From NCBI RefSeq assembly GCF_019041915.1, contig NZ_JAHPYF010000012.1:1-30165 (forward strand): 30,165 bases of DNA. Direction: 5' to 3'. The translations under genes and the position numbers were made by a program. A model generated the notes under the pieces. That model was not told the DNA's origin. It made no database searches and worked only from the letters and a program-made list of their open reading frames with translations. Source of the stretch: Collinsella sp. MSK.8.10. Lineage in GTDB: Bacteria; Actinomycetota; Coriobacteriia; Coriobacteriales; Coriobacteriaceae. The first letter of the stretch is position 1, and the number at the start of each line of letters is the position of its first letter. Shown here one piece after another: positions 1 to 6,282 of this stretch.

Positions 1-55
1 GGCCGTCAATGACACCAAGGCCGCCCTCGATGCCGCGAAGGCGGATACCGCCGCC
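1..55. repeat. Terminal overlap identical to 30111-30165 (circular contig)
   Basis: The first 55 bases are identical to the last 55. The coding frame of the surface protein continues through the join with no shift: the codon split across 30109-30110 and base 1 reads as lysine in both contexts. The simplest reading is an assembly overlap of a circular molecule of about 30,110 bp and not a biological repeat. Confidence 0.93.
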
Positions 56-571
56 GCCGAGTCCCTGGTCTCCGCCGCCGAACAGGCGAAGGCGCAGGCA
101 GACGCCAAGTTGTCGAAGCTGAACTCCATCGATGCCGGCGCGGCGATCGCTTCCGGCCATGATGTGAACGCGGATGACGCCCTCAACGCGCTTTTCGCCG
201 CAGCAGTCGAGGCACGTGCCAAGGTCGCGCCCGCCAAGGCCATCCTGGACGAGAAGCAAGCCGCGGTGGACGGGCTCCAGTCCGGCTATGATGCGGCACT
301 CGCCGCCTACGAGCAGGCGAAGTCCGACCGCATCGCAGCGGAGCAGAAGCTTTCCGATGAGATCGCACGACAGGAGGCAGAGGAGGCCGCAAAGCAGCAG
401 GCGGCATACACCCCGAAGCACCTCGCCGGCACGGATACCGCTCAGCCCGGCAGCCTCGCCCAGACCGGTGACCGCGCGGGACTCATCGGCGAGACGTTCG
501 TCATCGGCGGTACCGTTCTCGTGGCAGCCGGTGTCTTCCTCGATCAAAAGAAGCGCCGCGAGCAGATGTAA
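2..571 (+). CDS. Sortase-anchored coiled-coil/CAP surface protein, C-terminal part (wraps origin)
   Basis: This is the 3' end of the gene that starts at 27325; joined across the circle it encodes about 1118 residues. This part holds the end of an Ala/Lys/Asp-rich heptad coiled coil, then a sortase sorting signal: LAQTG (bases 455-469, about residues 1081-1085), a hydrophobic membrane segment (LIGETFVIGGTVLVAAGVFL) and a basic tail KKRREQM. LAQTG departs from the canonical LPxTG at the proline; Ala at this place is, as I recall, common in Coriobacteriia sorting signals. The product should be cleaved between Thr and Gly and linked to the cell wall. A strong hairpin terminator follows the stop. 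No start codon in the window belongs to this part; an internal TTG at 110 is only an apparent start created by cutting the circle. Confidence 0.9.
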   Translation, partial: AVNDTKAALDAAKADTAAAESLVSAAEQAKAQADAKLSKLNSIDAGAAIASGHDVNADDALNALFAAAVEARAKVAPAKAILDEKQAAVDGLQSGYDAALAAYEQAKSDRIAAEQKLSDEIARQEAEEAAKQQAAYTPKHLAGTDTAQPGSLAQTGDRAGLIGETFVIGGTVLVAAGVFLDQKKRREQM

Positions 572-578
572 AAGCGAG

Positions 579-617
579 CCGGGCGTTGGATATCGGCTAG
601 TATCCAACGCCCGGTTT
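579..617 (+). terminator. Factor-independent terminator after surface protein gene
   Basis: A perfect 14-bp inverted repeat (CCGGGCGTTGGATA / TATCCAACGCCCGG, 579-592 and 601-614) has an 8-base loop and starts 8 bases after the surface-protein stop. A short TTT follows. It isolates the following gene at 637. Confidence 0.8.
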
Positions 618-636
618 CATGGTCAGGGAGATCGGT

Positions 637-1290
637 GTGAGAACAAAGGCTATTATCGTTGCGCTTCTGGTGTGCCTTTCGGCACCTCAACTTGGATGTG
701 CCAGCGTTGCAAAGCAAGGAAGCGGCTCTGCGGAAAGGGCCGCCACGTCGGTGAAGAATAAAGACAAAAAGAAGCCAAGTGAAGAAAAGGCGGCGCAGGC
801 CTCTGGAGCCAAGACCGAGGAGAAGAAAGAGTCCGACGGCAAGGACCAGAAGTCCGATGACTCCAAGAAGGAGGATAACAAGTCTTCCGATTCCTCGAAG
901 TCGGACAGCAAGGGCGATTCCTCCCAGTCCAAGCAGAATTCCGGCAATTCGCAGGGCTCTGGCAGCAATAACTCCTCTTCCAACGGCGGTAGCCTGAAGA
1001 AGTGGGTCCCCGAGCAGGGCCACTGGGAGACCGACTACGGCCAGGTCTGGATCCCGAACGTGGTGTACGTGCGCCATGAGCGCTACTGGGTCAACCATGG
1101 TGGAACCAAAGTCGGACCGTTTGACAGCAAGGCTGCTGCATGGGCGTGGTGCGATAACGATGTCGATAATGGCGGCATTGGCGGATCTGTGATCGATGAC
1201 TCCTATACCACCAGCGAGGACCAGGGTCATTACGAGCAGCAGGCGACCGGCAGGCACTGGGTTGTCGACGTCGCCGGTCACTGGGAGTAA
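637..1290 (+). CDS. Secreted or lipid-anchored Lys/Ser-rich protein with C-terminal GHWE repeats
   Basis: GTG start at 637 is preferred over the in-frame ATG at 619 because AGGGAG lies 6 bases upstream of the GTG. The product is 217 residues. Residues 1-22 form a hydrophobic export signal ending in QLGC; the -3 position is Gln, so it is a poor lipobox and lipid attachment is uncertain. Residues 23-120 are a disordered Lys/Ser/Asp/Glu-rich linker, typical of a wall-spanning spacer. The C-terminal 100 residues are aromatic-rich, with recurring Gly-His-Trp/Tyr motifs (EQGHWETDYGQVW, DQGHYEQ, VAGHWE). Such domains occur in Coriobacteriia surface proteins; I cannot name a family. It stands alone between two terminators. 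Its position beside the sortase substrate suggests a surface role, which is inference. Confidence 0.75.
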   Translation: MRTKAIIVALLVCLSAPQLGCASVAKQGSGSAERAATSVKNKDKKKPSEEKAAQASGAKTEEKKESDGKDQKSDDSKKEDNKSSDSSKSDSKGDSSQSKQNSGNSQGSGSNNSSSNGGSLKKWVPEQGHWETDYGQVWIPNVVYVRHERYWVNHGGTKVGPFDSKAAAWAWCDNDVDNGGIGGSVIDDSYTTSEDQGHYEQQATGRHWVVDVAGHWE

Positions 1291-1341
1291 TGTGCATCGA
1301 TTCCTCTTCTCTTGCGTTCGGTGAATACATATTTATTTACG

Positions 1342-1367
1342 GGCGGCCGGTTTCGGTCGCCTTTTTT
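1342..1367 (+). terminator. Terminator after 637-1290
   Basis: GGCGGCCG / CGGTCGCC (1342-1349, 1354-1361; one G-U pair) with a GTTT loop, followed by six T. It is a typical intrinsic terminator about 50 bases after the stop. Confidence 0.88.
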
Positions 1368-1487
1368 AAACGCCCAGTCTGGGAGCAAACGATAGGAAAG
1401 CAATCAAACGAGAGGCCGCTCCAAAAGAATCCGGCGGTGCCGGATGCTTCGGGCAAAACCTCCCGCAAATTCAACCGATTTACAACT

Positions 1488-1546
1488 GTGACCATATGAC
1501 TGTGCGCACATGTTAGCATGGTCATATGGTCACCTATTTACAGCTG
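1488..1546. promoter_or_regulatory. Palindrome plus direct-repeat element R1 (probable operator)
   Basis: GTGACCATATGAC (1488-1500) and GTCATATGGTCAC (1521-1533) form a perfect 13-bp inverted repeat. The right half lies in a 38-bp element (1509-1546) that matches 1882-1919 at 29 of 38 positions and partly matches the stretch just before parA (3151-3172). Shared sequence at three small-gene promoters suggests operators for one RHH or HTH regulator; which one is not shown by the sequence. Bases 1368-1487 show nothing else. Confidence 0.5.
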
Positions 1547-1571
1547 CGATTATGCTGAGACAACTCAACCG

Positions 1572-1796
1572 TTAGCGCTTATTAAACAGCCGACCAAATC
1601 CTGGTTTGCTCAGTGTTTGGCGCATCTGCCCCACCTGAATCTCCGTCTCCACGCCATCCTTGCCGAAAACGTTGCTCATATTCTTAGCAGTCGGGATGAC
1701 CGTCTTCACCTCACCCGTCGTTAGGCCGAAGCGCTGGCAGCCGACCTGGTTCTCAAGATGGATCTGACCATCGGATCCAAAGACATTCTGGTACAT
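1572..1796 (-). CDS. Small hypothetical protein, 74 aa
   Basis: ATG at 1796 follows a very good ribosome site (AGGAGG, 5 bases upstream), better than the longer open frame that begins at 1928. The 74-residue product starts MYQNVFGSDGQIHLENQVG and is hydrophilic. It contains two similar stretches (QNVFGSDG... near residue 3 and SNVFGKDG... near residue 44), which suggests an internal duplication of a short beta-hairpin-like unit. No signal peptide or membrane segment. It lies between the two 38-bp direct repeats (1509 and 1882), which may make it part of a small duplicated cassette. I recognise no family. Confidence 0.5.
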   Translation of the reverse strand: MYQNVFGSDGQIHLENQVGCQRFGLTTGEVKTVIPTAKNMSNVFGKDGVETEIQVGQMRQTLSKPGFGRLFNKR

Positions 1797-1881
1797 GTCT
1801 GCCTCCTCGCAAGAAACTGTCGATCCCAAGATAACAGGCGGGCGAATCCGGCGCAGCATATAACGCTCGGTAATACATGAC

Positions 1882-1919
1882 CATGTTAATGTAGTCATAT
1901 GTTCACGTATTACAAGCTG
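1882..1919. promoter_or_regulatory. Direct-repeat element R2 (probable operator/promoter)
   Basis: Second copy of the 38-bp element of 1509-1546, containing CATGTTAATGTAGTCATATG. It is framed by GTAATAC (1869-1875) and GTATTAC (1906-1912). The motif AATGTAGTCA recurs at 3141-3150 upstream of parA. The ATG of the antitoxin-like frame (1899) lies inside the element, so binding here would block translation start or transcription of that gene. Confidence 0.45.
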
Positions 1920-2093
1920 GGACCTCATGTATTAGAGCTCGAACCGCGCCGCCGCGTCACCATGAACACCGACGACGAGAACATCGACCACTTCAAGGCG
2001 GAGACCGCCCGCACGGACGTCCCCTATCAGGTCATCATCAACATGTACCTGACGGAGTCCCGCATGCAGAAAAGGCACCTCGCGGTCGCGTAA
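1899..2093 (+). CDS. RHH antitoxin-like protein, probably a truncated remnant
   Basis: 64 residues. The stretch RRVTMNTDDENIDHFKAE followed by TGVPYQ-like TDVPYQVIINMYLTE matches the C-terminal ribbon-helix-helix half of BrnA/COG3514-type antitoxins: a beta strand with alternating residues, then two helices with the VPYQxxIN signature. Full-length members normally carry 20-30 more N-terminal residues and sit beside a toxin gene; none is present. The ATG at 1899 has no convincing ribosome site and lies within repeat R2. Expression as a solitary RHH regulator or a dead remnant are both possible. Confidence 0.45.
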   Translation: MFTYYKLGPHVLELEPRRRVTMNTDDENIDHFKAETARTDVPYQVIINMYLTESRMQKRHLAVA

Positions 2094-2233
2094 TACAAAT
2101 AGGTAAGATCCCACGCGTGTCACGCCTCGGCGCAATCGGAGCGCCGCCTTCGGCGCGGGGCGGAATAGACCGGGCGACCTGGGCAATCTGGTCCCGGCTC
2201 TCCCGGTCGTATTCCTACGATATCGCCCCTAGA

Positions 2234-2482
2234 TCACCAATGTGTCAGATAAAGAATGAGGCAATGGCTATGATCACGCCTACGGCAGATGCAGCGACTG
2301 CGCTTTTTTCCCTCCTTTAGTCCGACGAATAGGGTTGCCGTAAAGTAAAGGGCGGAAATGCAGGATATGGCAAGCGAAACGAGTTCCTTGGGCGGTTTCA
2401 GCAAAAGGTCGCTAGCAAAGAGTAATGCAAGCAGGGCAAAGCCGATTGTGACCAAGTATCTCGATTGATTTTGCGACAGCAT
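2234..2482 (-). CDS. Small membrane protein with apparent frameshift at A6 tract
   Basis: 82 residues in the uninterrupted frame. Residues 10-25 and 33-54 are membrane segments. After LKEGKK the frame becomes Cys/Arg-rich and unlike a protein tail. In the +1 frame the same DNA reads AVAASAVGVIIAIASFFI and stops at 2245, a third membrane helix. The switch falls at a run of six A on the coding strand (T6 at 2304-2309) preceded by GGG. This indicates a one-base indel, an assembly error, or slippage at GGGAAAAAAG. Its ATG is 12 bases after the stop of the 37-aa ORF upstream, so they probably form a two-gene unit. Function unknown; small multi-pass proteins of this size are often immunity proteins. 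Confidence 0.5.
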   Translation of the reverse strand: MLSQNQSRYLVTIGFALLALLFASDLLLKPPKELVSLAISCISALYFTATLFVGLKEGKKRSRCICRRRDHSHCLILYLTHW

Positions 2483-2494
2483 GGCAACTGCCTT

Positions 2495-2608
2495 TTAGAA
2501 CATGTAAGTGAAAAGTCGGTACGATGTTATTGCAGTTGCAAACAAGCCGCTGCCAGGACCGGTTGTCACGAGACCGGCGATAACGCATTTTCTCGGTTTC
2601 CAGCTCAT
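2495..2608 (-). CDS. 37-aa peptide ORF upstream of the membrane protein
   Basis: ATG at 2608 has a strong ribosome site (GAGAGGGG, 6 bases upstream). The product begins MSWKPRKCVIAGLVTTG and has a basic N-terminus followed by a moderately hydrophobic Gly/Thr-rich segment. It reads like an exported or membrane-active micro-peptide, or a leader peptide for the next gene. A promoter-like pair (TTAGCG, 17 bases, CATAAT) and a small palindrome lie upstream. Support is only the ribosome site and gene order. Confidence 0.35.
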   Translation of the reverse strand: MSWKPRKCVIAGLVTTGPGSGLFATAITSYRLFTYMF

Positions 2609-2645
2609 GACAGACCCCTCTCTCATGGTGAAACGCATACATTAT

Positions 2646-2664
2646 GAGATATGCACATTATCTC
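2646..2664. promoter_or_regulatory. Small palindrome over left-pointing promoter
   Basis: GAGATA (2646-2651) and TATCTC (2659-2664) flank seven bases and overlap a plausible -35/-10 pair read leftwards (TTAGCG, 17-base spacer, CATAAT). It could be an operator for the 2608/2482 gene pair. Confidence 0.3.
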
Positions 2665-2710
2665 GCTAATTAATTTCAATATCCATCATCTAACACTAAA
2701 GAATACTGAC

Positions 2711-2992
2711 TCACTGATTCAGTGACGATGCGTTTTTACCCTTGCGTTCCCACTCGCGTAGTCGCCTCGACGCGTCGGCGGTCGGAAGGGCCTCCGTCTC
2801 GCAATCAGCGACCTTGTAACCGTATCTGCCGAGCCAGGCAGCAAGTGCATCCCAATCGACGCGCTTCCAGTCGCCGCCCGGCGCGTGCTGCATCACGAGG
2901 CCTCCGGCGACCACGAGCCCGTGGATATGCTCTCCTTGCAGGCCTGCGATGATTCCGCCGGTGCATACGATGCCAGGTCGCTGTGCCGGCAC
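2711..2992 (-). pseudogene. Conjugation accessory (TraD/relaxase-associated type) gene fragment, copy 1
   Basis: From about residue 24 the 93-residue frame contains VAGGLVMQHAPGGDWKRVDW followed by DALAAWLGRYGYK, which closely matches the second fragment at 25171-25425. The copy there has a basic helix (ALAREARKARNHALMVAGG) in front, a style seen in small relaxase-associated TraD-like proteins. That helix is replaced here by unrelated sequence, so the gene is 5'-truncated. The only start is a GTG at 2992 without a ribosome site. The C-terminus is charged (LREWERKGKN). The truncation point lies close to the insertion-sequence-like end at 3013, consistent with damage by a mobile element. The family assignment is tentative. 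Confidence 0.4.
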
Positions 2993-3012
2993 TGCGCAAA
3001 CGTATTGGCCTT

Positions 3013-3029
3013 TGTGCCCCTTTTGGCAA
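3013..3029. mobile_element. IS21-like terminal repeat, left end of replicon block
   Basis: TGTGCCCCTTTTGGCAA is repeated exactly in inverse orientation at 6305-6321. Tips face outward, so the pair bounds the parA-rep block as the ends of an insertion sequence would. IS21-family ends carry several related short repeats; a second related copy exists only at the right end (6283-6299). Confidence 0.45.
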
Positions 3030-3040
3030 CTTTAGCATGA

Positions 3041-3063
3041 CTATAGGTTAAACCAACCCACAG
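3041..3063. repeat. Isolated iteron pair upstream of parA
   Basis: CTATAGGTTAAACCAACCCA plus CAG matches the paired iteron at 5081-5103 in 21 of 23 positions. It lies 2 kb from the iteron field and just before the par operon, so the Rep or iteron-binding protein may also act on the par promoter. Confidence 0.6.
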
Positions 3064-3199
3064 TCATAAGCATGGTAACGTAGTACTATACTAATTACTT
3101 AACATGCTCATATATTTCTAACTGCGACTTAGAATTACTTAATGTAGTCACATGTTAATGTGCTAATATATGACTATGCTATTTCAGAAAGGGGAGGAC
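3064..3199. promoter_or_regulatory. par promoter / candidate centromere (parS) region
   Basis: An AT-rich leader unlike its surroundings with repeated elements: AATTACTTAA at 3093-3102 and 3133-3142 (40-bp spacing), AATGTAGTCA at 3141-3150, and CATGTTAATGTGCTAATAT at 3151-3169. The last two match repeat elements at 1882 and 1509. Small RHH partition proteins usually bind repeats directly upstream of their operon, serving as both operator and centromere. The assignment rests on position and repetition. Confidence 0.5.
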
Positions 3200-3751
3200 A
3201 TGGCGACGAACATCCTGCTAGTCAATCAGAAGGGCGGCGTCGGCAAGACGACGTTCGCCGACGAGATCGCCTGGGGTCTCGAGCGCCGCGGCCACAAAGT
3301 CGGATTCGGCAATCTCGACCCTCAGGGCGGCGCGAACCACGAGAAGAACCTGCTCGACGACGAGGACGCCGTGAATGTCATCGACACGCCGGGTTTCCTG
3401 AGCGACGACACCGCCGAGTATGCCAAGAATGCGGATATCGCAATCATCCCGGTGCAGCCCGGCACGCTGGGCCTGAAGCCCATGAAACGCACGATCAAGG
3501 TCATCACCGAGGCCAATCCTGACTTGTCGTTCGCAATCATCGTCAACAACTTCGCGGCGAACCAGACCGTGGACAGACAATTCCTCGAGCTTCTTGAGGC
3601 CGATGACCTTCCCGTGCTGGGCACTGTTCCGACCGCGGCGGCATTCAAACAGGGCGCGGCCCTGGGCAAGCCCGTATACGAGATCGCGAAAAACGGCAAG
3701 GCCGCCCAGGCGATTGAAAACATCCTGAACGAGCTGGAAGAGGTGCTGTAA
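3200..3751 (+). CDS. parA: ParA-type partition ATPase
   Basis: 183 residues. Deviant Walker A KGGVGKTT at residues 11-18, switch I region NLDPQGG near 38-44, and Walker B VIDTPGF near residue 59. This is a short ParA/MinD-fold ATPase without an N-terminal DNA-binding domain, the size usual for type Ib partition systems. It would form ATP-dependent filaments or gradients on nucleoid DNA and move plasmid copies bound by the partner encoded directly downstream (stop and next ATG are adjacent). The ATG at 3200 with AGGGGAGG just upstream is preferred to the in-frame ATG at 3170. The operon is led by repeat elements and closed by a terminator at 4061. Confidence 0.9.
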   Translation: MATNILLVNQKGGVGKTTFADEIAWGLERRGHKVGFGNLDPQGGANHEKNLLDDEDAVNVIDTPGFLSDDTAEYAKNADIAIIPVQPGTLGLKPMKRTIKVITEANPDLSFAIIVNNFAANQTVDRQFLELLEADDLPVLGTVPTAAAFKQGAALGKPVYEIAKNGKAAQAIENILNELEEVL

Positions 3752-4051
3752 ATGGCAAAGTTCAAAAAGGCGACCTCATACTTCGACGTCGCAGCGGAGA
3801 AGGCCGAGGAGAGGCAGCAGAAAATCGTTGAAAGCGCATCTGAGCCCCAGAAACCGGCTCCTCAGGTGCGGAAAGCCGGGCGCCCCAAAAAGGGCGCTGA
3901 AGGGGCATCTGAGAGGCTTGTTCAGCTGTCCGTGTACGTTCCGGAGAGTTACCGAAAACGTTTGAAGCAAGTGGCGCTCGAGGAGGACAAGTCCGTATCG
4001 GATATCGCTCGGGAGCTTTTCGATCGCTATCTGGCTGAAAAAGAGTTCTAG
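3752..4051 (+). CDS. Ribbon-helix-helix partition partner (ParB/ParR-like)
   Basis: 99 residues. Residues 1-50 are a Lys/Glu/Ala/Pro-rich flexible arm with RKAGRPKKG. Residues 55-99 are an RHH DNA-binding fold (LVQLSVYVPESYRKRLKQVA, then ALEEDKSVSDIARELFDRYL). The ATG follows the parA stop with no gap (TAAATG), so the two are translationally coupled. In type Ib systems such a protein binds the centromere repeats, stimulates ParA ATPase through its N-terminal arm, and represses the operon. It has no resemblance to the larger HTH-type ParB. Confidence 0.78.
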   Translation: MAKFKKATSYFDVAAEKAEERQQKIVESASEPQKPAPQVRKAGRPKKGAEGASERLVQLSVYVPESYRKRLKQVALEEDKSVSDIARELFDRYLAEKEF

Positions 4052-4060
4052 TTGAGTTAA

Positions 4061-4090
4061 CGGGCACCGAAAGGTGCCCGTTTTTCTTTT
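4061..4090 (+). terminator. Terminator of par operon
   Basis: CGGGCACC / GGTGCCCG with GAAA loop (4061-4080), followed by a T-rich tract. Bases 4091-4295 contain no gene; an imperfect inverted repeat (GGTC-AACCTCAC type, about 4145 and 4208) is all that stands out. Confidence 0.92.
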
Positions 4091-4299
4091 ACCTTGGCCA
4101 CTGAGAGCCGATTTAAGACCCCGTTTTATCTATCAATGAGAAAACGGTCGAACCTCACCGACAGGACGTCTTATTTTCGATTCTGGAGCTCCCTGCCGGT
4201 AATTGAAGTGAGGTTGACCAGATGTCGGTATCCAGATCAACCGGAAAACGGATTCGGCGTCATTGCCGAATTGTAGGGCTTGCAACTAAGTGGGATTAG

Positions 4300-4560
4300 T
4301 TCGCCCGGGGAGCCGAAGGCGACGCCGGCGCCGAGGGCTGACAGCGACGTAGTCGGGGAGCTGGGGCGTTAGCCCCCACACTTTTGGCCGAAGGCCATAC
4401 CAAGGAGCCGAAGGCGACGCGGAGTGAGGCATAGCCGAACGGAGGGCAAGGAGGCGTAGCCGACGCGCAGGGAGCCGTAGGCGACCGGAGGGCGAGCGTA
4501 GCGAGCGCCAAGGAGCGGTAGCGACGCGCAGCGAACGCAGTGAGCGGAGGGCAAGGACGA
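4300..4560. repeat. Degenerate GC-rich tandem repeat block
   Basis: About a dozen imperfect units of the type GGAGCCGAAGGCGACGC or GAGCGTAGCGAGCGC. Each can fold into a tiny hairpin closed by GAAG or GTAG. No reading frame is credible. Similar repeats occur between modules of plasmids and integrative elements; here they separate the par operon from the iteron field. Confidence 0.65.
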
Positions 4561-4671
4561 TGGCTTTTCTTGTTTGTATATCGTTCGATTATTAAATGCT
4601 TTCTGGTGGATTTCTCTGTTTCCCTCTTGAGCTCAGACTAAGTGAATCTAATTCACTCTAGTCAGACTTGG

Positions 4672-5176
4672 TGGGTTGTATGAACCCATAGCTGTGGTTA
4701 TTTCAACCCATAGTTGTGGTTATTTCAACCCATAGTGCATGGGTTAACTGAACCCATAGTTGGCATGGGTTATTTCAACCCATAGTCTCGTGAGACAACC
4801 CATAGTTGATAAGTTGGCCAAGGTTAACACAGGCTCAAACTATGGGTTGAAATAACTATTTCGGTACTTTTTGGCGTTTTCCGATCGCTTTCTATGGGTT
4901 GAATTAACCCATAGCCGGAAAAGTGGCTTAAATTTTCTATGGGTTCTTTCAACCCATAGCTCTACCGTCACAGAAAAGCATCCGCGATCCCTGTGAGCAA
5001 GTCTATGGGTTGTCCTAACCGATAGGCTTGCTGAAGAACCGTTATTTAACCCCCTATCAATAAAATTATTTTTCGTCTAACTATGGGTTAAACCAACCCA
5101 TAGTTAGACTGTAGGTTGGTTTAACCCATAGTTTGTAAGGAAAAGAAATAGGGCTATGGGTTGTATGAACCCATAG
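4672..5176. repeat. Iteron array, probable replication origin
   Basis: At least 17 near-perfect AACCCATAG or CTATGGGTT half-sites. The left part has direct copies at 4683, 4705 and 4727 (exact 22-bp period), then 4751, 4777 and 4797. The right part has mostly inverted pairs, e.g. 4892/4906, 4937/4951, 5003/5017 (variant), 5081/5095 and 5154/5168. The array ends at the Rep-like gene stop codon. Dense iterons beside a plasmid wHTH protein are the standard layout of an iteron-controlled origin. A separate imperfect palindrome (AGTGAAT/ATTCACT, 4635-4665) lies on its left edge. Confidence 0.82.
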
Positions 5177-5185
5177 CCCTTCAAA

Positions 5186-5785
5186 CTAGGCAGAATGCTT
5201 TGCGTCCCACTGAGCTTTGCGTTTCGCCGAATTCTCAGCACGTTGCTTTTTCTTGCCCTCCTCGACTTCGAGTCTGCGCTTAGCGATCGCTGTCATATCG
5301 AGCCGGTACTCAACCGATTTGTTATTCCCGCGCGGCGACTTAATCAAAAGACCGAGTTCGACAAGCTTGTCGATTCTCTTTTTGACATTCGAGCGATCCG
5401 ACTTGACGTCCGCCGCCATGGTGGCAAGGCTGATGTAGCAGGTTGATTTGTAGACGTCCTTGCGCTGGAACGACCAAATCCGCCCCATAATATCGGTGTC
5501 GAGCCTAGGCAGACCGAGCTCGAGCATCCATGGCGGCTTGATGATCGCGACCTTCTCGCTGACCATATCCTGCACCATGTGGGCGACACGGGACGATTCA
5601 TCCGATGCCCGGCGAAGTACCTCGCGGTGACTCTCACTATTGGCCATGGCGGCATCTGTGACGGCCTGATTCGCGAAATCGGATGCCGTCCCCATTCCAG
5701 ACGGGTTTGCGGGACCGGACGGGTGGCTATCCGTGTCCCACGGATAGCCACCGCCCACATCCGGTTTTAAATTTTTGGTATCCAT
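5186..5785 (-). CDS. Winged-helix replication initiator-like protein (putative Rep)
   Basis: 199 residues. The N-terminal 75 residues are polar and low-complexity. Residues 80-165 contain a winged-helix domain (IIKPPWMLELGLPRLDTDIM, then ISLATMAADVKSDRSNVKKR, IDKLVELGLLIKSPRG) like the DNA-binding domain of replisome-organizer and plasmid replication proteins. The C-terminus is a Lys/Arg/Glu helix. There are no nuclease or helicase motifs. Its stop lies 10 bases from the iteron field, so it probably binds the AACCCATAG sites and starts replication. An autoregulatory role instead of initiation is possible. The start is ATG 5785; its ribosome site is inside a hairpin (5790-5808). A CopG-like gene lies upstream on the same strand. 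Confidence 0.65.
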   Translation of the reverse strand: MDTKNLKPDVGGGYPWDTDSHPSGPANPSGMGTASDFANQAVTDAAMANSESHREVLRRASDESSRVAHMVQDMVSEKVAIIKPPWMLELGLPRLDTDIMGRIWSFQRKDVYKSTCYISLATMAADVKSDRSNVKKRIDKLVELGLLIKSPRGNNKSVEYRLDMTAIAKRRLEVEEGKKKQRAENSAKRKAQWDAKHSA

Positions 5786-5789
5786 AAAC

Positions 5790-5808
5790 TAGCCTCTCGT
5801 TGAGGCTA
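5790..5808 (-). promoter_or_regulatory. Hairpin that masks the rep ribosome binding site
   Basis: TAGCCTC / GAGGCTA (perfect 7-bp stem, 5-base loop) immediately precedes the ATG at 5785. On the transcript the arm nearest the start contains GAGG, the only ribosome-binding candidate, so the stem would hide it. This predicts translational control of Rep synthesis. Confidence 0.55.
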
Positions 5809-5933
5809 TCTAGCCATCAGCCGAAGTGATGCCATAGTATTTTGGTAGTACTTCAACATAGGGGCCCAAATCGAAGCATACGTGTGCTAGGATTGCAGGT
5901 AACAGGCCAGAAAGCCACATTTGAACATGAAAG

Positions 5934-5968
5934 AAGCCCTTCTTACTTGGCGGTTAGGGGGCTTTTTT
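5934..5968 (+). terminator. Terminator between copG-like gene and rep (either strand)
   Basis: AAGCCC and GGGCTT (5934-5939, 5959-5964) followed on the + strand by T6 (5963-5968). The T-run orientation implies a rightward transcript starting in the rep leader (5786-5930), which would be antisense to the rep mRNA leader. A counter-transcribed copy-control RNA is therefore possible. Confidence 0.5.
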
Positions 5969-5973
5969 CATAT

Positions 5974-6132
5974 CTATTTTTGCTCTTTAACACGCTCCAA
6001 AAACTCGGCGATAGCGATCGCCGCCATAGACGACTTAGCTACACCGCGACTCTTCGCGTAGTCATCGAGATCACGCCAAATTTCGAGAGGCAGAGTAACC
6101 TGGATTCTTTTCTTCTCCTCGGCCACTGCCAT
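5974..6132 (-). CDS. CopG-like RHH regulator, 52 aa
   Basis: MAVAEEKKRIQVTLPLEIWR begins the product: a beta strand RIQVTLPLE followed by two helices (IWRDLDDYAKSRGVAKSSMA, then AIAIAEFLERVKEQK), the RHH_1/CopG arrangement. AAGGAGG lies 9 bases upstream of the ATG. It precedes the rep gene on the same strand, as in copG-repB plasmids, which suggests it represses rep transcription and sets copy number. GTACCAC/GTGGTAC repeats (6167, 6230) frame its promoter region. It is short but complete. Confidence 0.72.
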   Translation of the reverse strand: MAVAEEKKRIQVTLPLEIWRDLDDYAKSRGVAKSSMAAIAIAEFLERVKEQK

Positions 6133-6166
6133 AGACAATTACCTCCTTCGTTGAACAAGCGAAATC

Positions 6167-6236
6167 GTACCACTACTGATTGAAACAAAGCGTATCACAA
6201 ATACTGTCTAAAATACAAACTAACACAAAGTGGTAC
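6167..6236 (-). promoter_or_regulatory. Inverted repeats framing the copG-like promoter
   Basis: GTACCAC (6167-6173) and GTGGTAC (6230-6236) flank an AT-rich stretch immediately upstream of the CopG-like gene. The spacing allows two operator half-sites on either side of a promoter. Bases 6237-6282 and 6322-6534 contain no supportable gene. Confidence 0.45.
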
Positions 6237-6282
6237 ACCTAAATTCGCTAAATCTTTCCCATCGGTCAGATAGGCGCTCGAG

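Noticed and set aside
544..1281. 245-codon minus-strand open frame opposite the secreted Lys/Ser-rich protein
   Set aside because: Antisense composition effect; the plus frame has a better start, signal sequence and terminator.
4672..5176. CRISPR-like array
   Set aside because: Units are 9-bp half-sites in both orientations with short variable gaps and no cas genes; iterons fit better.
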